Of a stretch of DNA of 64,000 nucleotides, positions 16,329-25,581 are shown piece after piece (the first letter of the stretch is position 1; the number at the start of each line of letters is the position of its first letter). The notes beneath the pieces are model-generated. The model was not told where the DNA came from, did not search any database, and saw only the letters and a program-made list of their open reading frames with translations. The translations under genes and the position numbers were made by a program. The DNA lies in the NCBI GenBank assembly GCA_964446955.1, contig CAYUQJ010000006.1, positions 1 through 64,000 on the forward strand, given 5' to 3'. Origin of the DNA: Leptolinea sp964446955 (lineage in GTDB: Bacteria > Chloroflexota > Anaerolineae > Anaerolineales > Anaerolineaceae).

Positions 16329-17591
16329 ATGTTGAACCAGATTTTTGCCATAGCCACAAAAGAACTGAAAGTACTGCTCCACGACCGTGGGGCGTTGATT
16401 GCGCTGTTCGGTCTACCGATTGCCTTCATCCTGGTCATGACCGTTGCCCTTGAAGGGGCGTTTGGTTCCGGCAGCGAAAACCAACCGATCGATATGCTGG
16501 TCTCCAATCAGGACAACGGAGTTCTGGCCGGCAGAGTGATCGAAGACCTGCGCGGGGTAGATGGATTGAACCTGATCGAGACAATCGACGGGCTGCCCCT
16601 GACCGCGGATCGGATTGATAACCTGATCACAGCCCGCCAATACATGCTTGGATTGGATTTTCCGGCGGGCTTTAGTGAGCGGGTTCTGTCGGCTGATGAG
16701 GATACAGATGAAAAGCCCGTGATCCGTTTTATCGTTGATCCCACCGCCAATACGCAGATCCTCTCGCCGGCACGCGGCATGGTAGAGGGATTTGTCGAGC
16801 GGGTTACATCATACGCGTGGATGGAAGAGCAGACCCGCGCGGGATTTGAAGATATTGCCCGCCACGTGCCCGCGGGGCAGCAGGTTTTTGTGGAACAGAT
16901 AGCCGAGGAGTTCACAACCGGACAGGAAAACGCGGTTGTATCGACCGGGGTTGATTATCAGGTGGTCACTCCCAAACAATACAAGATCGAAGTCTACCCG
17001 ACATCGGTGGAACAGAATGTTCCGGCGTATACCATTTACGGTGTCTTCTTTATCATGCAGACCATTGCGACCAGTATTTTTGAAGAAAAGAACAGTGGAG
17101 CTTTCCGGCGTTTGAAATCCGCACCGCTTTCCAGAGCCGCGTATCTTTTTGGCAAAGGTTTTTCCTACTATGCCGTAAACCTCGTACAGATTGTATTGAT
17201 GTTCACGGTCGGTGTGGTGGTATTCCACCTGAACATGGGAAATTCACCACTGGCACTGGTGGTCATTTCATTGATCACATCCTTTGCGGCGACTGGAATG
17301 GGTATGATGCTATCCTGTTTGGTGAAATCACTGGAACAGGCCCACAGTTTGGGTACGATGCTGGGCGTGGTGCTTTCGGTGGTGGGTGGCATGATGGTGC
17401 CCGCGTATGTCATGCCGGATTTCATGCAAAAACTTGCGCTGTTCACGCCGCACGCGTGGTCGCTCTCGGCCTACCACGATGTGATCGTGCGGGGGCTTGG
17501 ACTGATGGATATTCTTCCATCCCTGGGTGTGCTGGGGCTGTTCGCGCTGGGGTTCTGGTCGCTGGCCATCTGGCGGTTCCGGTTTGAATAA
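16329..17591 (+). CDS. ABC-2 type transporter permease
   Basis: 420 residues. One N-terminal membrane segment (about 23-42), a large extracytoplasmic loop of about 180 residues, then five further segments at the C-terminus, the ABC2_membrane_3 layout. FGKGFSYYAVNLVQIVLMF and MMLSCLVKSLEQAHSLG are typical of the family. Preceded by GAGGAAGG. Acts with the 15336-16277 ATPase as an efflux pump; cargo unknown. The histidine kinase gene starts only 46 bp after the stop but has its own promoter. Confidence 0.92.
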   Translation: MLNQIFAIATKELKVLLHDRGALIALFGLPIAFILVMTVALEGAFGSGSENQPIDMLVSNQDNGVLAGRVIEDLRGVDGLNLIETIDGLPLTADRIDNLITARQYMLGLDFPAGFSERVLSADEDTDEKPVIRFIVDPTANTQILSPARGMVEGFVERVTSYAWMEEQTRAGFEDIARHVPAGQQVFVEQIAEEFTTGQENAVVSTGVDYQVVTPKQYKIEVYPTSVEQNVPAYTIYGVFFIMQTIATSIFEEKNSGAFRRLKSAPLSRAAYLFGKGFSYYAVNLVQIVLMFTVGVVVFHLNMGNSPLALVVISLITSFAATGMGMMLSCLVKSLEQAHSLGTMLGVVLSVVGGMMVPAYVMPDFMQKLALFTPHAWSLSAYHDVIVRGLGLMDILPSLGVLGLFALGFWSLAIWRFRFE

Positions 17592-17602
17592 GCCGGGTTT
17601 GT

Positions 17603-17637
17603 TTGTGAGGCAGAAGGGCAGAGGGTAGAATTACCCT
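17603..17637 (+). promoter_or_regulatory. Leaderless-type promoter of the histidine kinase gene
   Basis: TTGTGA (17603-17608), 17-base spacer, TAGAAT (17626-17631), then exactly six bases to the ATG, so transcription should begin at or next to the start codon. The -10 is inside a perfect 6-bp inverted repeat AGGGTA-gaat-TACCCT (17622-17637), a possible operator. Confidence 0.6.
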
Positions 17638-18807
17638 ATGAAAAACCGATCTCACGACTTGTTGTACGCTTCCGGTTTGTTCGGCCTGTTCGCAGTGTGG
17701 GTCTCCAGTATGAGAAGCCTGGGGACCCATGAAGACCGTATCTGGGTAAGTCTGATATTGGTTTCAATTGCCGTCCTTTTCCTGCTACAGCATTGGTTTA
17801 ACCGTATACGGTACGGGAATTGGATGAGAACCACCCTGCAAACGGTTCTGGCAGGTTGTCTTTTCCTGTTCGACTCTGGTTGGACAGTATTTCCGATCGT
17901 GTTCTTTGTTTTGAGTCCGCAGGTCATGATGGATTATCCCATCAAGATTGGTGTGGTCTGGCTGGTGGTGTTCACCTTGATCACCGGAGCAGCCGAGATT
18001 TCCGCGTATGGTATGGACGGGTTGATAGACATCCTTCCTTTTATCGCGGGTTATGTGTTCTTCGCGTTTTTCGGCTGGACTATGATGCGGGCGGAGAACG
18101 AGCGGCGGCGCAGCGAACAATTGCTGGCCGATCTCAAGGTGGCCCACGACCAGTTGCGGCGATACACCGAACAGGTCGAAGAATTGACGATTGCCGGAGA
18201 ACGGAATCGCATCGCCCGCGAAATGCATGACACCCTGGGGCATCGGTTAACCATTGCGGCGGTACAGTTGGAAGGCGCGCAGCGTCTCATCAATTCCAAT
18301 CCGCAGAAGGTGGAGCAGATCATAAAGACTGTGCATGAACAGGTAAAGGAAGGGCTGACGGAATTGCGCCGGACTGTAGCCATGATGCGCGCTCCGGTGG
18401 TCGATGACCTTCCGCTGGAACAGGCGCTGAAAAGACTTGCCTCTCAGGTCGGTGAAGCAACCGGCCTTGATATTCACCTGGAAATGGATGATCCTGTACC
18501 GGCTTTACCGTCAACACACCGGCATACATTATTCCGCGCAGCACAGGAAGGTCTGACAAACATAGAACGCCACGCCGATGCCACTGAAGCCTGGATTCGC
18601 TTGTCCCATCAGGATGATACTGTTTCCATCAGGGTCGAAGATAATGGTGTGGGGATCCATTCCCCGAAAGAAAGGGATGGACTCGGTCTGACTGGGATGC
18701 GGGAAAGGGCGGAGTTGCTCGGAGGAAAATTCGTGATTGAACAACGGAATAGCGGGGGAACCAGCCTCTGCCTGAGTCTGCCTTTATCCAGGAGTAATCA
18801 GCCATGA
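17638..18807 (+). CDS. Sensor histidine kinase, NarL/DesK-type (HisKA_3)
   Basis: 389 residues. Five or six N-terminal membrane segments (about 8-150) with little extracellular sequence, a coiled coil (about 150-185), the HisKA_3 phospho-acceptor IAREMHDTLGHRLT (His197), and an HATPase domain (RVEDNGVGI, DGLGLTGMRERAELLGG). Membrane-embedded sensors of this kind often detect membrane-active agents or lipid state. Its stop overlaps the response regulator start (ATGA). Adjacent to an ABC-2 exporter, as in LiaRS/DesKR-like modules, so a role in envelope stress or drug export control is plausible but inferred. Confidence 0.93.
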   Translation: MKNRSHDLLYASGLFGLFAVWVSSMRSLGTHEDRIWVSLILVSIAVLFLLQHWFNRIRYGNWMRTTLQTVLAGCLFLFDSGWTVFPIVFFVLSPQVMMDYPIKIGVVWLVVFTLITGAAEISAYGMDGLIDILPFIAGYVFFAFFGWTMMRAENERRRSEQLLADLKVAHDQLRRYTEQVEELTIAGERNRIAREMHDTLGHRLTIAAVQLEGAQRLINSNPQKVEQIIKTVHEQVKEGLTELRRTVAMMRAPVVDDLPLEQALKRLASQVGEATGLDIHLEMDDPVPALPSTHRHTLFRAAQEGLTNIERHADATEAWIRLSHQDDTVSIRVEDNGVGIHSPKERDGLGLTGMRERAELLGGKFVIEQRNSGGTSLCLSLPLSRSNQP

Positions 18808-19484
18808 ACAGAAATAAAAAGGGACCCGCCCGTATTAGAGTTTTGCTGGTGGATGACCAGCGTCTGATGCGCGATGGACTGCGGACTTTATTGGAACTGG
18901 AAGACGATATCGAAGTGGCGGGTGAGGCAGAAAATGGGATACTGGCATTGGAAATGGAAGAAGCTCTCCGGCCTGATGTAGTCTTGATGGATGTGCGGAT
19001 GCCGGAAATGGACGGCGTGGAAGCCACCCGTCAGATGATGGCGCGTCGGGAAGATACAAAGGTCATTATTCTGACGACATTTGACGACGAATCCATTATC
19101 TTTGACGGATTACGCGCCGGCGCGTTGGGATATTTGCTGAAAGATGTATCTGGCATGGAACTGGCGGAGGCGATACGCAAGGTCATGCAGGGTGGGGCGC
19201 TGATCGAACCATCGGTAGCGCGCAAGGTACTGGCGGAATTCAGCCGCCTGCCTGTGCCGCAAACGACCCGGCCGGTTGACACCACGGCTGTTGCACTTTC
19301 AACCCGGGAAGAGGAGATCCTGGGTTGGATCGCAAGGGGTCTGTCAAACAAAGAGATCGCCCTTCGGCTGAGCCTGACCGAAGGCACGGTGAAAAATTAC
19401 GTATCCGGCATATTACAAAAATTGGATGTGCAGGATAGAACCCAGGCGGCCTTAATGGCACGGGAAATGGGAATAATTCGATAA
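18804..19484 (+). CDS. NarL/LuxR-family response regulator
   Basis: 226 residues. Receiver domain (about 11-125) with phospho-acceptor Asp63 in VVLMDVRMPEMDG and the acidic pair VDDQ at the N-terminus; C-terminal LuxR helix-turn-helix (about 158-220) with LSTREEEILGWIARGLSNKE and EGTVKNYVSGILQKL. It is translationally coupled (ATGA) to the kinase, so the two form a cognate pair. Possible targets are the ABC-2 exporter upstream and the pair itself. Confidence 0.95.
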   Translation: MNRNKKGPARIRVLLVDDQRLMRDGLRTLLELEDDIEVAGEAENGILALEMEEALRPDVVLMDVRMPEMDGVEATRQMMARREDTKVIILTTFDDESIIFDGLRAGALGYLLKDVSGMELAEAIRKVMQGGALIEPSVARKVLAEFSRLPVPQTTRPVDTTAVALSTREEEILGWIARGLSNKEIALRLSLTEGTVKNYVSGILQKLDVQDRTQAALMAREMGIIR

Positions 19485-19486
19485 AA

Positions 19487-19511
19487 AACCGGCAGGTCAA
19501 CCCTGCCGGTT
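19487..19511 (-). terminator. Terminator between response regulator and the 19542-20312 gene
   Basis: 10-bp inverted repeat (AACCGGCAGG / CCTGCCGGTT, five-base loop). The T-run follows on the minus strand, so it mainly ends the polyferredoxin operon, but it can also stop the convergent response regulator transcript. Confidence 0.8.
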
Positions 19512-19541
19512 CTCAGTAAAACCTATTATTGTCGGATTTTC

Positions 19542-20312
19542 TTATTGTTCCGGATAGCCCATTTTTTCCAGCAATTTTTCCTTGAGGGCCGAAAACTGTA
19601 ATCCGTTCTCAGCCGCATAATCCTTGATGGATTTCAAGGGTGAAGGAATTGGATTTCCAATCACCGCTTCAATCGATTCCGTCGTCATCCCCATGTCAAG
19701 AAGGTTCTGAAAGGTAGTCTTACCAGTTATGACATTTTCGGAAACTGGCTGTTCGTTGGTGGTTGGTTCGGATGCCGGCTCGTCTTGCGGCAATGTCTCA
19801 GCGGGCAGGCTCTGGATAGGCGGCAGTTCCTCAGAGAGGGTGTGGGTTGACAGATATGCTGCCTGTTCCTCCGTCATCTTTCCACGAGATTTCAGTATGG
19901 CGGCTGCCTCGGGAAAAAGGTAGTTATCCTCTGTTGGATCAAGTTCATAGGGCAGACCGTTATAAAAGGCTGTGAACAATTTGACAGCCCCGGTTCCCAT
20001 TTCTATCGGCAATGAGCTGTACAGTTCTTCCATTGATTTCACCGGGAAAGTGGCCGGATCGCTTCCATCCGGCAGGCGGAATGCGATGCGCAGATCATCC
20101 AGTGGAATGCCAAAGTTCTTGTTGATATCGCCAAATGTATACGAGCCACGTATATCGGCCGGATTAAACTCTCCCGCGGCTTCCCCTTCTGAATAACGGG
20201 CAGGCGTCTTGTTCGATTCTGTCTGCCACCAATTGAATGACATGGACAGGCCAATTCCACCAAAAAGTAAAACGATGATGGCAATTGCCAGTGGTATGGA
20301 TTTTAGTCTCAT
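19542..20312 (-). CDS. Membrane-anchored hypothetical protein linked to the polyferredoxin
   Basis: 256 residues. One N-terminal membrane segment (about 8-27), the rest outside. Two similar modules are visible: SYTFGDINKNFGIPLDDLRIAF (about 57-78) and TTFQNLLDMGMTTESIEAVI (about 202-221), the second followed by SIKDYAAENGLQFSALKEKL; a Pro/Glu-rich spacer lies between. I do not recognise a named family, although short helical modules of this look recur in proteins encoded beside NapH-like ferredoxins. It overlaps the polyferredoxin gene by 4 bp, so the two are made together and may form a complex. Confidence 0.75.
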   Translation of the reverse strand: MRLKSIPLAIAIIVLLFGGIGLSMSFNWWQTESNKTPARYSEGEAAGEFNPADIRGSYTFGDINKNFGIPLDDLRIAFRLPDGSDPATFPVKSMEELYSSLPIEMGTGAVKLFTAFYNGLPYELDPTEDNYLFPEAAAILKSRGKMTEEQAAYLSTHTLSEELPPIQSLPAETLPQDEPASEPTTNEQPVSENVITGKTTFQNLLDMGMTTESIEAVIGNPIPSPLKSIKDYAAENGLQFSALKEKLLEKMGYPEQ

Positions 20313-21187
20313 TGTGATAGATCTCCCTCAGCCTTTTTGCCTGCTCCAATCCCTGCAGTTGAGAAAACCACGGTGGACCCCACCGGGCAGTGGGCTTCCG
20401 ATGTGCATTCCAAGCAGGATATACACTGGTGGTTACGCACGACTGTGCTGGAACTGACGTTAATATTCATCGGACAATGGATGTCACAAACCTTGCACAT
20501 TTTGCAGGTGGAAGCGTCACGCCGGATACTGAAAATGCGGAATAGATTGAAAATTCCCAACACTGCGCCGTACGGGCAGGCGTATTTACACCAGGGGCGC
20601 TCAATGAACAGGGAAACCGCCAGAGTCGCGACAAGAACAATCACCCCACCGACCGCCACTTCGCTCGTCCAGAAATTGAACAGGGCAAAGTACGGGTCTA
20701 TATTTAAGAATACCAACGTCCCGCTGACGGCTGTCATGTAAAGAACCCAGGCCAGGACCAGGTAACGCAAATACCGCAGAACGGAATCAAGTTGTTCTGG
20801 TATGAAATGGTTGTAGCGTTTTTTGAACAACCGGCGTCCGATTGCCGAGAACCATTCCTGTACGGTTCCCAATGGGCATACCCAGCCGCAAAAGACCGGT
20901 CCAAAGAGAAGGGCCATAATAAAGCCAATCACCATCAGGACAAAGGAAGATTCGTGGATTTTCTGAACGAAAGAACCTTCTGTGACGAACTGGTATATTG
21001 ACACAACTCCACCGAATGGACACAACGCGTGTAATGATGCGTTCCCCAAAAATGGGATTCCCGCCCCGCTTTCAACCAGTGTGTGATTGACAGCGATCAA
21101 CGCGATCAACCCGAAGAAAAAAAATTGCACAACCCGTCTTATCCAAATTTTGTTGCGAAAAAACCGAAAACCTTTTTTTGCTGCCAT
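20309..21187 (-). CDS. NapH/CcoG-like membrane polyferredoxin
   Basis: 292 residues from the ATG at 21187 (AGAGG site upstream); the frame runs to 21283 without a better start. Four or five membrane segments, two conserved membrane-border motifs CGWVCPLG and CKYACPYG, and a C-terminal pair of 4Fe-4S motifs (CKMCKVCDIHCP and CISCLECTSEAHCP). This is the NapH/NosR/CcoG domain set, which passes electrons from the quinone pool or across the membrane to a redox partner. No nap, nos or cco genes are adjacent; the partner encoded here is the 256-residue anchored protein. FMN- or cytochrome-linked redox roles are possible. Confidence 0.87.
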   Translation of the reverse strand: MAAKKGFRFFRNKIWIRRVVQFFFFGLIALIAVNHTLVESGAGIPFLGNASLHALCPFGGVVSIYQFVTEGSFVQKIHESSFVLMVIGFIMALLFGPVFCGWVCPLGTVQEWFSAIGRRLFKKRYNHFIPEQLDSVLRYLRYLVLAWVLYMTAVSGTLVFLNIDPYFALFNFWTSEVAVGGVIVLVATLAVSLFIERPWCKYACPYGAVLGIFNLFRIFSIRRDASTCKMCKVCDIHCPMNINVSSSTVVRNHQCISCLECTSEAHCPVGSTVVFSTAGIGAGKKAEGDLSQ

Positions 21188-21372
21188 ATATTTTTCCTCT
21201 CCCGGATTTCTGAAACTTTCCGACATTATCCATGATATATGTGAATATCCTGTGAAGATGACAAAACAGATAAGATTCGGCAAATAGAAATCTTAAATTC
21301 AATCAATTCCATTATCGGATAAGTTGATAAAACTGCAAGCCAGTATCACTACCAAAACTACCTATAAAAAGT

Positions 21373-21378
21373 TAGAAT
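21373..21378 (+). promoter_or_regulatory. -10 element TAGAAT placed for a leaderless malic enzyme mRNA
   Basis: TAGAAT followed by exactly six bases and then the ATG at 21385. No Shine-Dalgarno is present. The -35 region is weak. Same spacing as at 17626 and 35010. Confidence 0.5.
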
Positions 21379-21384
21379 TGGAAC

Positions 21385-22650
21385 ATGAGTGACGCATTAA
21401 ATTATCATAAGTCTCCCGGCAGGCCCGGGAAATTGGCCGTCATGGCAACCAAGCCTCTTAATACACAGAATGATCTCAGTCTGGCCTATACACCCGGGGT
21501 GGCCGAACCGGTATTGGAAATTGCCCGCGATCCGGATTTGGCGTACGAATACACCAATCGCGGCAATCTGGTGGCTGTCATCAGCAACGGGACGGCTATT
21601 CTGGGGCTGGGGGACCGCGGAGCGCTGGCAAGCAAGCCGGTAATGGAAGGGAAAGCTGTTCTCTTCAAGAAATTTGCCGGAGTCGATGCCATTGATATTG
21701 AAATAGACTCGAGGGATCCGGAAGAAATAATTCGTGTAGTCACCAAGATATCCCCGAGTTTCGGCGGCATCAACCTGGAAGATATCCGCGCGCCGGAATG
21801 CTTTGAAATCGAGCGGCATCTGGTGGATGCGTTGGACATTCCGGTATTCCATGATGACCAGCATGGGACGGCGATCATTGTTTGCGCGGGTTTGATCAAC
21901 GCGCTGGAATTGGCCGGGAAGAAACCGGACGAGATCAAGGTCGTTTTCAGCGGGGCGGGGGCGGCTGCAGTGGCCACGGCCAGATTACTGGTCCAATCCG
22001 GAATACCAGGGGAAAACATCTGGATGAGTGATATCCACGGGTTGCTATATAACGGAAGACCGCACGCCATGTTTCCCGAGCAGGCGGAATTTGCAAAAGG
22101 CGATAGTCCCGTTGATCTGGGAGGATTGCTGGACGGAGCGGATGTATTCATCGGATTATCCGCTGCCGGTCTTGTCAACGGAGAAATGTTGAAACGGATG
22201 CGCGAAAACCCGATCGTTTTTGCGATGGCCAACCCGGTACCGGAGATCAGCTGGGATGAGGCCCGGGCGGCACGGCCTGACGCGCTGCTGGCTAACGGAC
22301 GGTCTGACAGCCCCAATCAGGTGAACAACCTTCTGGCTTTCCCGTATATCTTTCGCGCGGCACTGGATTGCCGGGCGCGGCATATCAATGTGCCAATGAA
22401 GCTGGCCGCGGCAAAGGCGTTGGCTGCGTTGTGTCATCAGCCGGTTCCACAGGATGTGTTGACGGCATATAATTTGCAACGTCTTTCTTACGGCCGCGAT
22501 TGGTTTATTCCCAAGCCGCTGGACCGGCGATTGTTTACCGAACTTCCTCCCGTCATCGTTCAAGCGGCGATGGAGAGTGGAGAGGCTCGCATCCGGTTGG
22601 ATGGATCATCCTACCGGGAGTCTTTGTTGCGTGAACAGGTTAACCTTTAA
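21385..22650 (+). CDS. NAD(P)-dependent malic enzyme
   Basis: 421 residues, the short bacterial form without a phosphotransacetylase domain. Converts malate to pyruvate and CO2 with reduction of NAD(P). Visible motifs are the catalytic Tyr in LSLAYTPGVAEP (Tyr35), Lys in MEGKAVLFKKF (about 88-97), metal-binding GGINLEDIRAPECFEIE (127-143), FHDDQHGTAI (155-164), and the Rossmann GAGAAAVA (190-197). The NADP/NAD preference is not determined. Stands alone with a likely leaderless promoter. It links TCA intermediates to pyruvate and could supply NADPH. Confidence 0.95.
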   Translation: MSDALNYHKSPGRPGKLAVMATKPLNTQNDLSLAYTPGVAEPVLEIARDPDLAYEYTNRGNLVAVISNGTAILGLGDRGALASKPVMEGKAVLFKKFAGVDAIDIEIDSRDPEEIIRVVTKISPSFGGINLEDIRAPECFEIERHLVDALDIPVFHDDQHGTAIIVCAGLINALELAGKKPDEIKVVFSGAGAAAVATARLLVQSGIPGENIWMSDIHGLLYNGRPHAMFPEQAEFAKGDSPVDLGGLLDGADVFIGLSAAGLVNGEMLKRMRENPIVFAMANPVPEISWDEARAARPDALLANGRSDSPNQVNNLLAFPYIFRAALDCRARHINVPMKLAAAKALAALCHQPVPQDVLTAYNLQRLSYGRDWFIPKPLDRRLFTELPPVIVQAAMESGEARIRLDGSSYRESLLREQVNL

Positions 22651-22676
22651 GTCTATTTCCTTACCGGGGTGGTTTG

Positions 22677-24488
22677 ATGACCCAGACAGACAATCCAAAT
22701 CCAAAAATGAAACTACCTGAGTCCTGGGCGGAGAAAATGTCCTGCCCGGTATGCGGCGAAAGGCCGCTGGGCGTTTTCCATCCCACCGGACACGCGGACC
22801 GATTTGCCTGCAGTTCCTGTGAGACATCGTTTGAGTTGGAAGATGGCGGAAAGCGGTTAAGGTTTGTGACCCTTCCACAGGGAATTACACCCTGGATGCG
22901 TGGTCAATGGGTCGTTCTCGAAGAGGCAATGGCCGCGTTCGAAGTTTTCAAGAATGAGCAGGCCTCGGAGCAGCAGGAAAAACAACCTGAACAGGAAGAG
23001 GCTCCGTCAGCCGAACCGCGCGCTTTGACACCGGAAGAGATACGAATGCGTCCCCCGGTTAAAACGGAAATGGAAGAACGGGCAGAATTTGAAGCCCGCG
23101 CAAAAGAGGATATGGGCGAGTATATGGATGCCTCCCTGCTGTACGCAGCAGATAAACCGGACGCGAAAACATCCGCGCCGCTGCCGTTTTATGAAGAAGA
23201 TTTCGCTCCCGGCGGACAGCCTGTGGAACCGGAGAAACCGGTCACACCGGTCACACCAGAATCGACAAGAAAATTGGAGCCGGAACAAAAAACAGTTCCG
23301 GTAACTGAATTGGCAAAACCACCGGAGATGCAACCAGAACCGGCTTCACCCCCCAGACCGAAAGTTAAATCGGATGGCGATATCTGGAAGGATGAGGAGA
23401 TCAAGCGGGTCAAGGATGCTCTGACAAACCCTCCCAAAGGGGATTTCGCGGGGCATCTGGCTTCAGCCGAACCGGGAAATCAACCGGTAATAACACCGAA
23501 ACAAGAACAGGCATCGGTAAAACCTGTTGAAGAAGAAAAGAAGGCCAAGGTCATGGCATCTGCCGTAGTTCCCACAGTACCCGTCCAGCCCAGACAGGCT
23601 GTCTGGTCTCCCGAGGTATCAACGGCCACCCGTGAGCCGGTCAAAATGCCTCCGGGGGAGATCAAAAAACCGCAGCCCAAACCGGTGGAGCAAAAACCGC
23701 CTGTCATAAGCGAGACACCGTCCATGGTTTCCGCGAAAGTTCCATCACCGGCAGAAAAGGATATGGAGGCCATCCGTACCAACATCACCTCCGGAACCAT
23801 GCTCACCCAAACTGTTGATGAAAGAATTCAAGACGCCATGGAACGGGCTGTTGAACTGCAACGGCTGGGAAACACCGACCAGGAAGTACGCTCCATTTTA
23901 GAACGCTCGTCGGGCCTGACACCGGATGAAGTGGCCCAGGTAATGAAGAGCTTGGATGTGCCGGAAGTGCGCAAAGGCAACAATCGACTATTGTTAATAT
24001 TCCTGGCAGCCGCGTTGTTGATATTTGCCATCCTTGCCTGGTGGTTCTTTAGCAATCAATCAGCCACGACACCCGGACAGGGCACCCCGGATACGGAAGA
24101 AACCGGATCCACCGGACTGCTTCCCGGTAGTCTCATTGAGGCTGCCTCTTTACCGGCTCCATTACAGACTCTGGTGCCAAACGGTTTAAGGTTGATGAAT
24201 GATCCTCCGCTGGTTGAGCCGTCCACAGAGGCCAGACTTCCGGCTGCGAACTGCCCGCGCAGCCAGGCTGCTGCCGCCACACTGTTTGGCGGAGAAGCAA
24301 AAGAGTGGTCTCAGGATTCAGCCAATAATGGATGGATGATGATGACCACCCGGCAGTCGGCTGAAGTAAAGATCCCGGCTAATATGAACGGGGGATACCT
24401 GGTCTTTGAGCGGGGTCCTGAAATGCGCGGGGTTAACGGTCCGGCCATTGTAAAAAATATCTACATGATCTCTGTCTCCTGTGAGTAA
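22677..24488 (+). CDS. Zinc-ribbon, Pro/Glu-rich, single-membrane-span protein
   Basis: 603 residues from the ATG at 22677. The N-terminal zinc ribbon pairs CPVCG (Cys23, Cys26) with CSSCE (Cys45, Cys48). A very long low-complexity Pro/Glu/Lys region (about 90-370) follows, then a conserved helical part (about 375-430, NTDQEVRSILERSSGLTPDE), a membrane span (about 437-460, LLLIFLAAALLIFAILAWWF) and an outside C-terminal domain of about 140 residues with two Cys and the end MISVSCE. Cytoplasmic ribbon and linker with an exported tail suggest a signal-transducing or scaffold protein. Family unknown to me; no clear link to the neighbouring malic enzyme. Confidence 0.8.
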   Translation: MTQTDNPNPKMKLPESWAEKMSCPVCGERPLGVFHPTGHADRFACSSCETSFELEDGGKRLRFVTLPQGITPWMRGQWVVLEEAMAAFEVFKNEQASEQQEKQPEQEEAPSAEPRALTPEEIRMRPPVKTEMEERAEFEARAKEDMGEYMDASLLYAADKPDAKTSAPLPFYEEDFAPGGQPVEPEKPVTPVTPESTRKLEPEQKTVPVTELAKPPEMQPEPASPPRPKVKSDGDIWKDEEIKRVKDALTNPPKGDFAGHLASAEPGNQPVITPKQEQASVKPVEEEKKAKVMASAVVPTVPVQPRQAVWSPEVSTATREPVKMPPGEIKKPQPKPVEQKPPVISETPSMVSAKVPSPAEKDMEAIRTNITSGTMLTQTVDERIQDAMERAVELQRLGNTDQEVRSILERSSGLTPDEVAQVMKSLDVPEVRKGNNRLLLIFLAAALLIFAILAWWFFSNQSATTPGQGTPDTEETGSTGLLPGSLIEAASLPAPLQTLVPNGLRLMNDPPLVEPSTEARLPAANCPRSQAAAATLFGGEAKEWSQDSANNGWMMMTTRQSAEVKIPANMNGGYLVFERGPEMRGVNGPAIVKNIYMISVSCE

Positions 24489-24525
24489 ACAGTCAAATTT
24501 GTAGCGGAAATCTGGATGCGGATAC

Positions 24526-24548
24526 AAGCCCATAAGGGCTTTTTTTTT
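24526..24548 (+). terminator. Intrinsic terminator after the zinc-ribbon gene
   Basis: AAGCCC-ATAA-GGGCTT stem followed by eight T, 38 bp after the stop at 24488. Confidence 0.85.
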
Positions 24549-24582
24549 AATATTTCCTGACGACTACCTTAAAACCGCGTGC

Positions 24583-24588
24583 TATAAT
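24583..24588 (+). promoter_or_regulatory. -10 element of the SH3b lipoprotein gene
   Basis: Perfect TATAAT about 46 bp before the ATG at 24635, in the short gap after the terminator. A -35 is not clear (CTGACG near 24557 is slightly too far). Confidence 0.5.
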
Positions 24589-24634
24589 CTTTTCATAAGA
24601 GGGAGTTAACAAATTCGCTTAAGGGAGGAACGCA

Positions 24635-25498
24635 ATGCAGAGATCCGTATGGATTTTTATCTGTGTTTTGATGCTTTCTCTAATACTTTACGGTTGTTCA
24701 GGTGTCAGGATGCCTGAAGCATTTGTAACGCCCCAGCCCGCATTGGTAATTCCCACTCATGCGCCGGATATTCCCACACAGACAAAGGTGGTTGATCTGT
24801 GTGCTTCCGTAGAAACAAAGAAGCCGGAAATCGAAAAAATCGCGGCGATCATGGCTGAATTCGATGACACAAGTTATCTTGTGCAATCCATTCCCAACAC
24901 AGATGACCTCGTTCCGGTGATCCTGGAGCTGCAACGCGTACGACGCGAAGCGATCAATAACAAGCCGCCTTCGTGCCTGAAACCGTTGAAAGATTCTGGG
25001 GTGGATTTTATGAGCGGGGTAATCATCACATCGATCAGTATGTTGTCTTCGGGGAAAGCCAGGACGAACGCGGAAAAAGAACAATACATAGCTGAAGTGG
25101 AAGACCGGTTAAAACGCACCCGGTCATTGCGGGAAGCCTTTGACAAGGAACTCGCTACACAGCTTGGTATGAAATATATAACAGCCACACCTGCACCTAC
25201 CCTTACACCAACTGTTGTCCCGCCAACCAGTACGGTCGCGCCAATTACCGCCACGACAGACCAGGATATCTACGTAGTTCAAGGACCCGGCTTGGCTTAC
25301 CCCGCGGTCGGCACGTTCTTAAAGGGGCAGATCACAAACGTGATAGGCCGCGACCAGACCGGGGAATGGATACAGATCGAAGTGCCTGGAAATGCCGGCA
25401 GTGCCGGATGGGCTCCAAAACAGTTAATCAAGCTGAGTGGCGCGGAAGCATCGCTCCCCGTTATACCTGCTGAACCAACACCGCAGCCGCCCGCGTAA
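24635..25498 (+). CDS. Lipoprotein with C-terminal bacterial SH3 domain
   Basis: 287 residues. A signal peptide with lipobox LYGC puts the lipidated Cys at residue 21. A helical middle (about 45-190) is followed by a Thr/Pro-rich linker (ATPAPTLTPTVVPPTST) and an SH3b domain (about 210-275; DIYVVQGPGLAYPAVGTF, EWIQIEVPG, GWAPKQLIKL). Such domains bind cell-wall peptides or other surface ligands. The mature protein should be anchored to the outer face of the membrane. AAGGGAGG lies well placed before the ATG. The middle domain has no recognised family. Confidence 0.85.
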   Translation: MQRSVWIFICVLMLSLILYGCSGVRMPEAFVTPQPALVIPTHAPDIPTQTKVVDLCASVETKKPEIEKIAAIMAEFDDTSYLVQSIPNTDDLVPVILELQRVRREAINNKPPSCLKPLKDSGVDFMSGVIITSISMLSSGKARTNAEKEQYIAEVEDRLKRTRSLREAFDKELATQLGMKYITATPAPTLTPTVVPPTSTVAPITATTDQDIYVVQGPGLAYPAVGTFLKGQITNVIGRDQTGEWIQIEVPGNAGSAGWAPKQLIKLSGAEASLPVIPAEPTPQPPA

Positions 25499-25581
25499 GA
25501 GCATATTTTTTAAAACATTCTTCGGGTGATAGAATCCAGCGGTCACAAAAACATTCGCACGAAAGGTAGTCTGGTGGAGCA

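Noticed and set aside
22674..22676. TTG start one codon before the ATG of the zinc-ribbon protein
   Set aside because: The ATG at 22677 is immediately available and better placed after GGGGTGG; no reason to prefer TTG.
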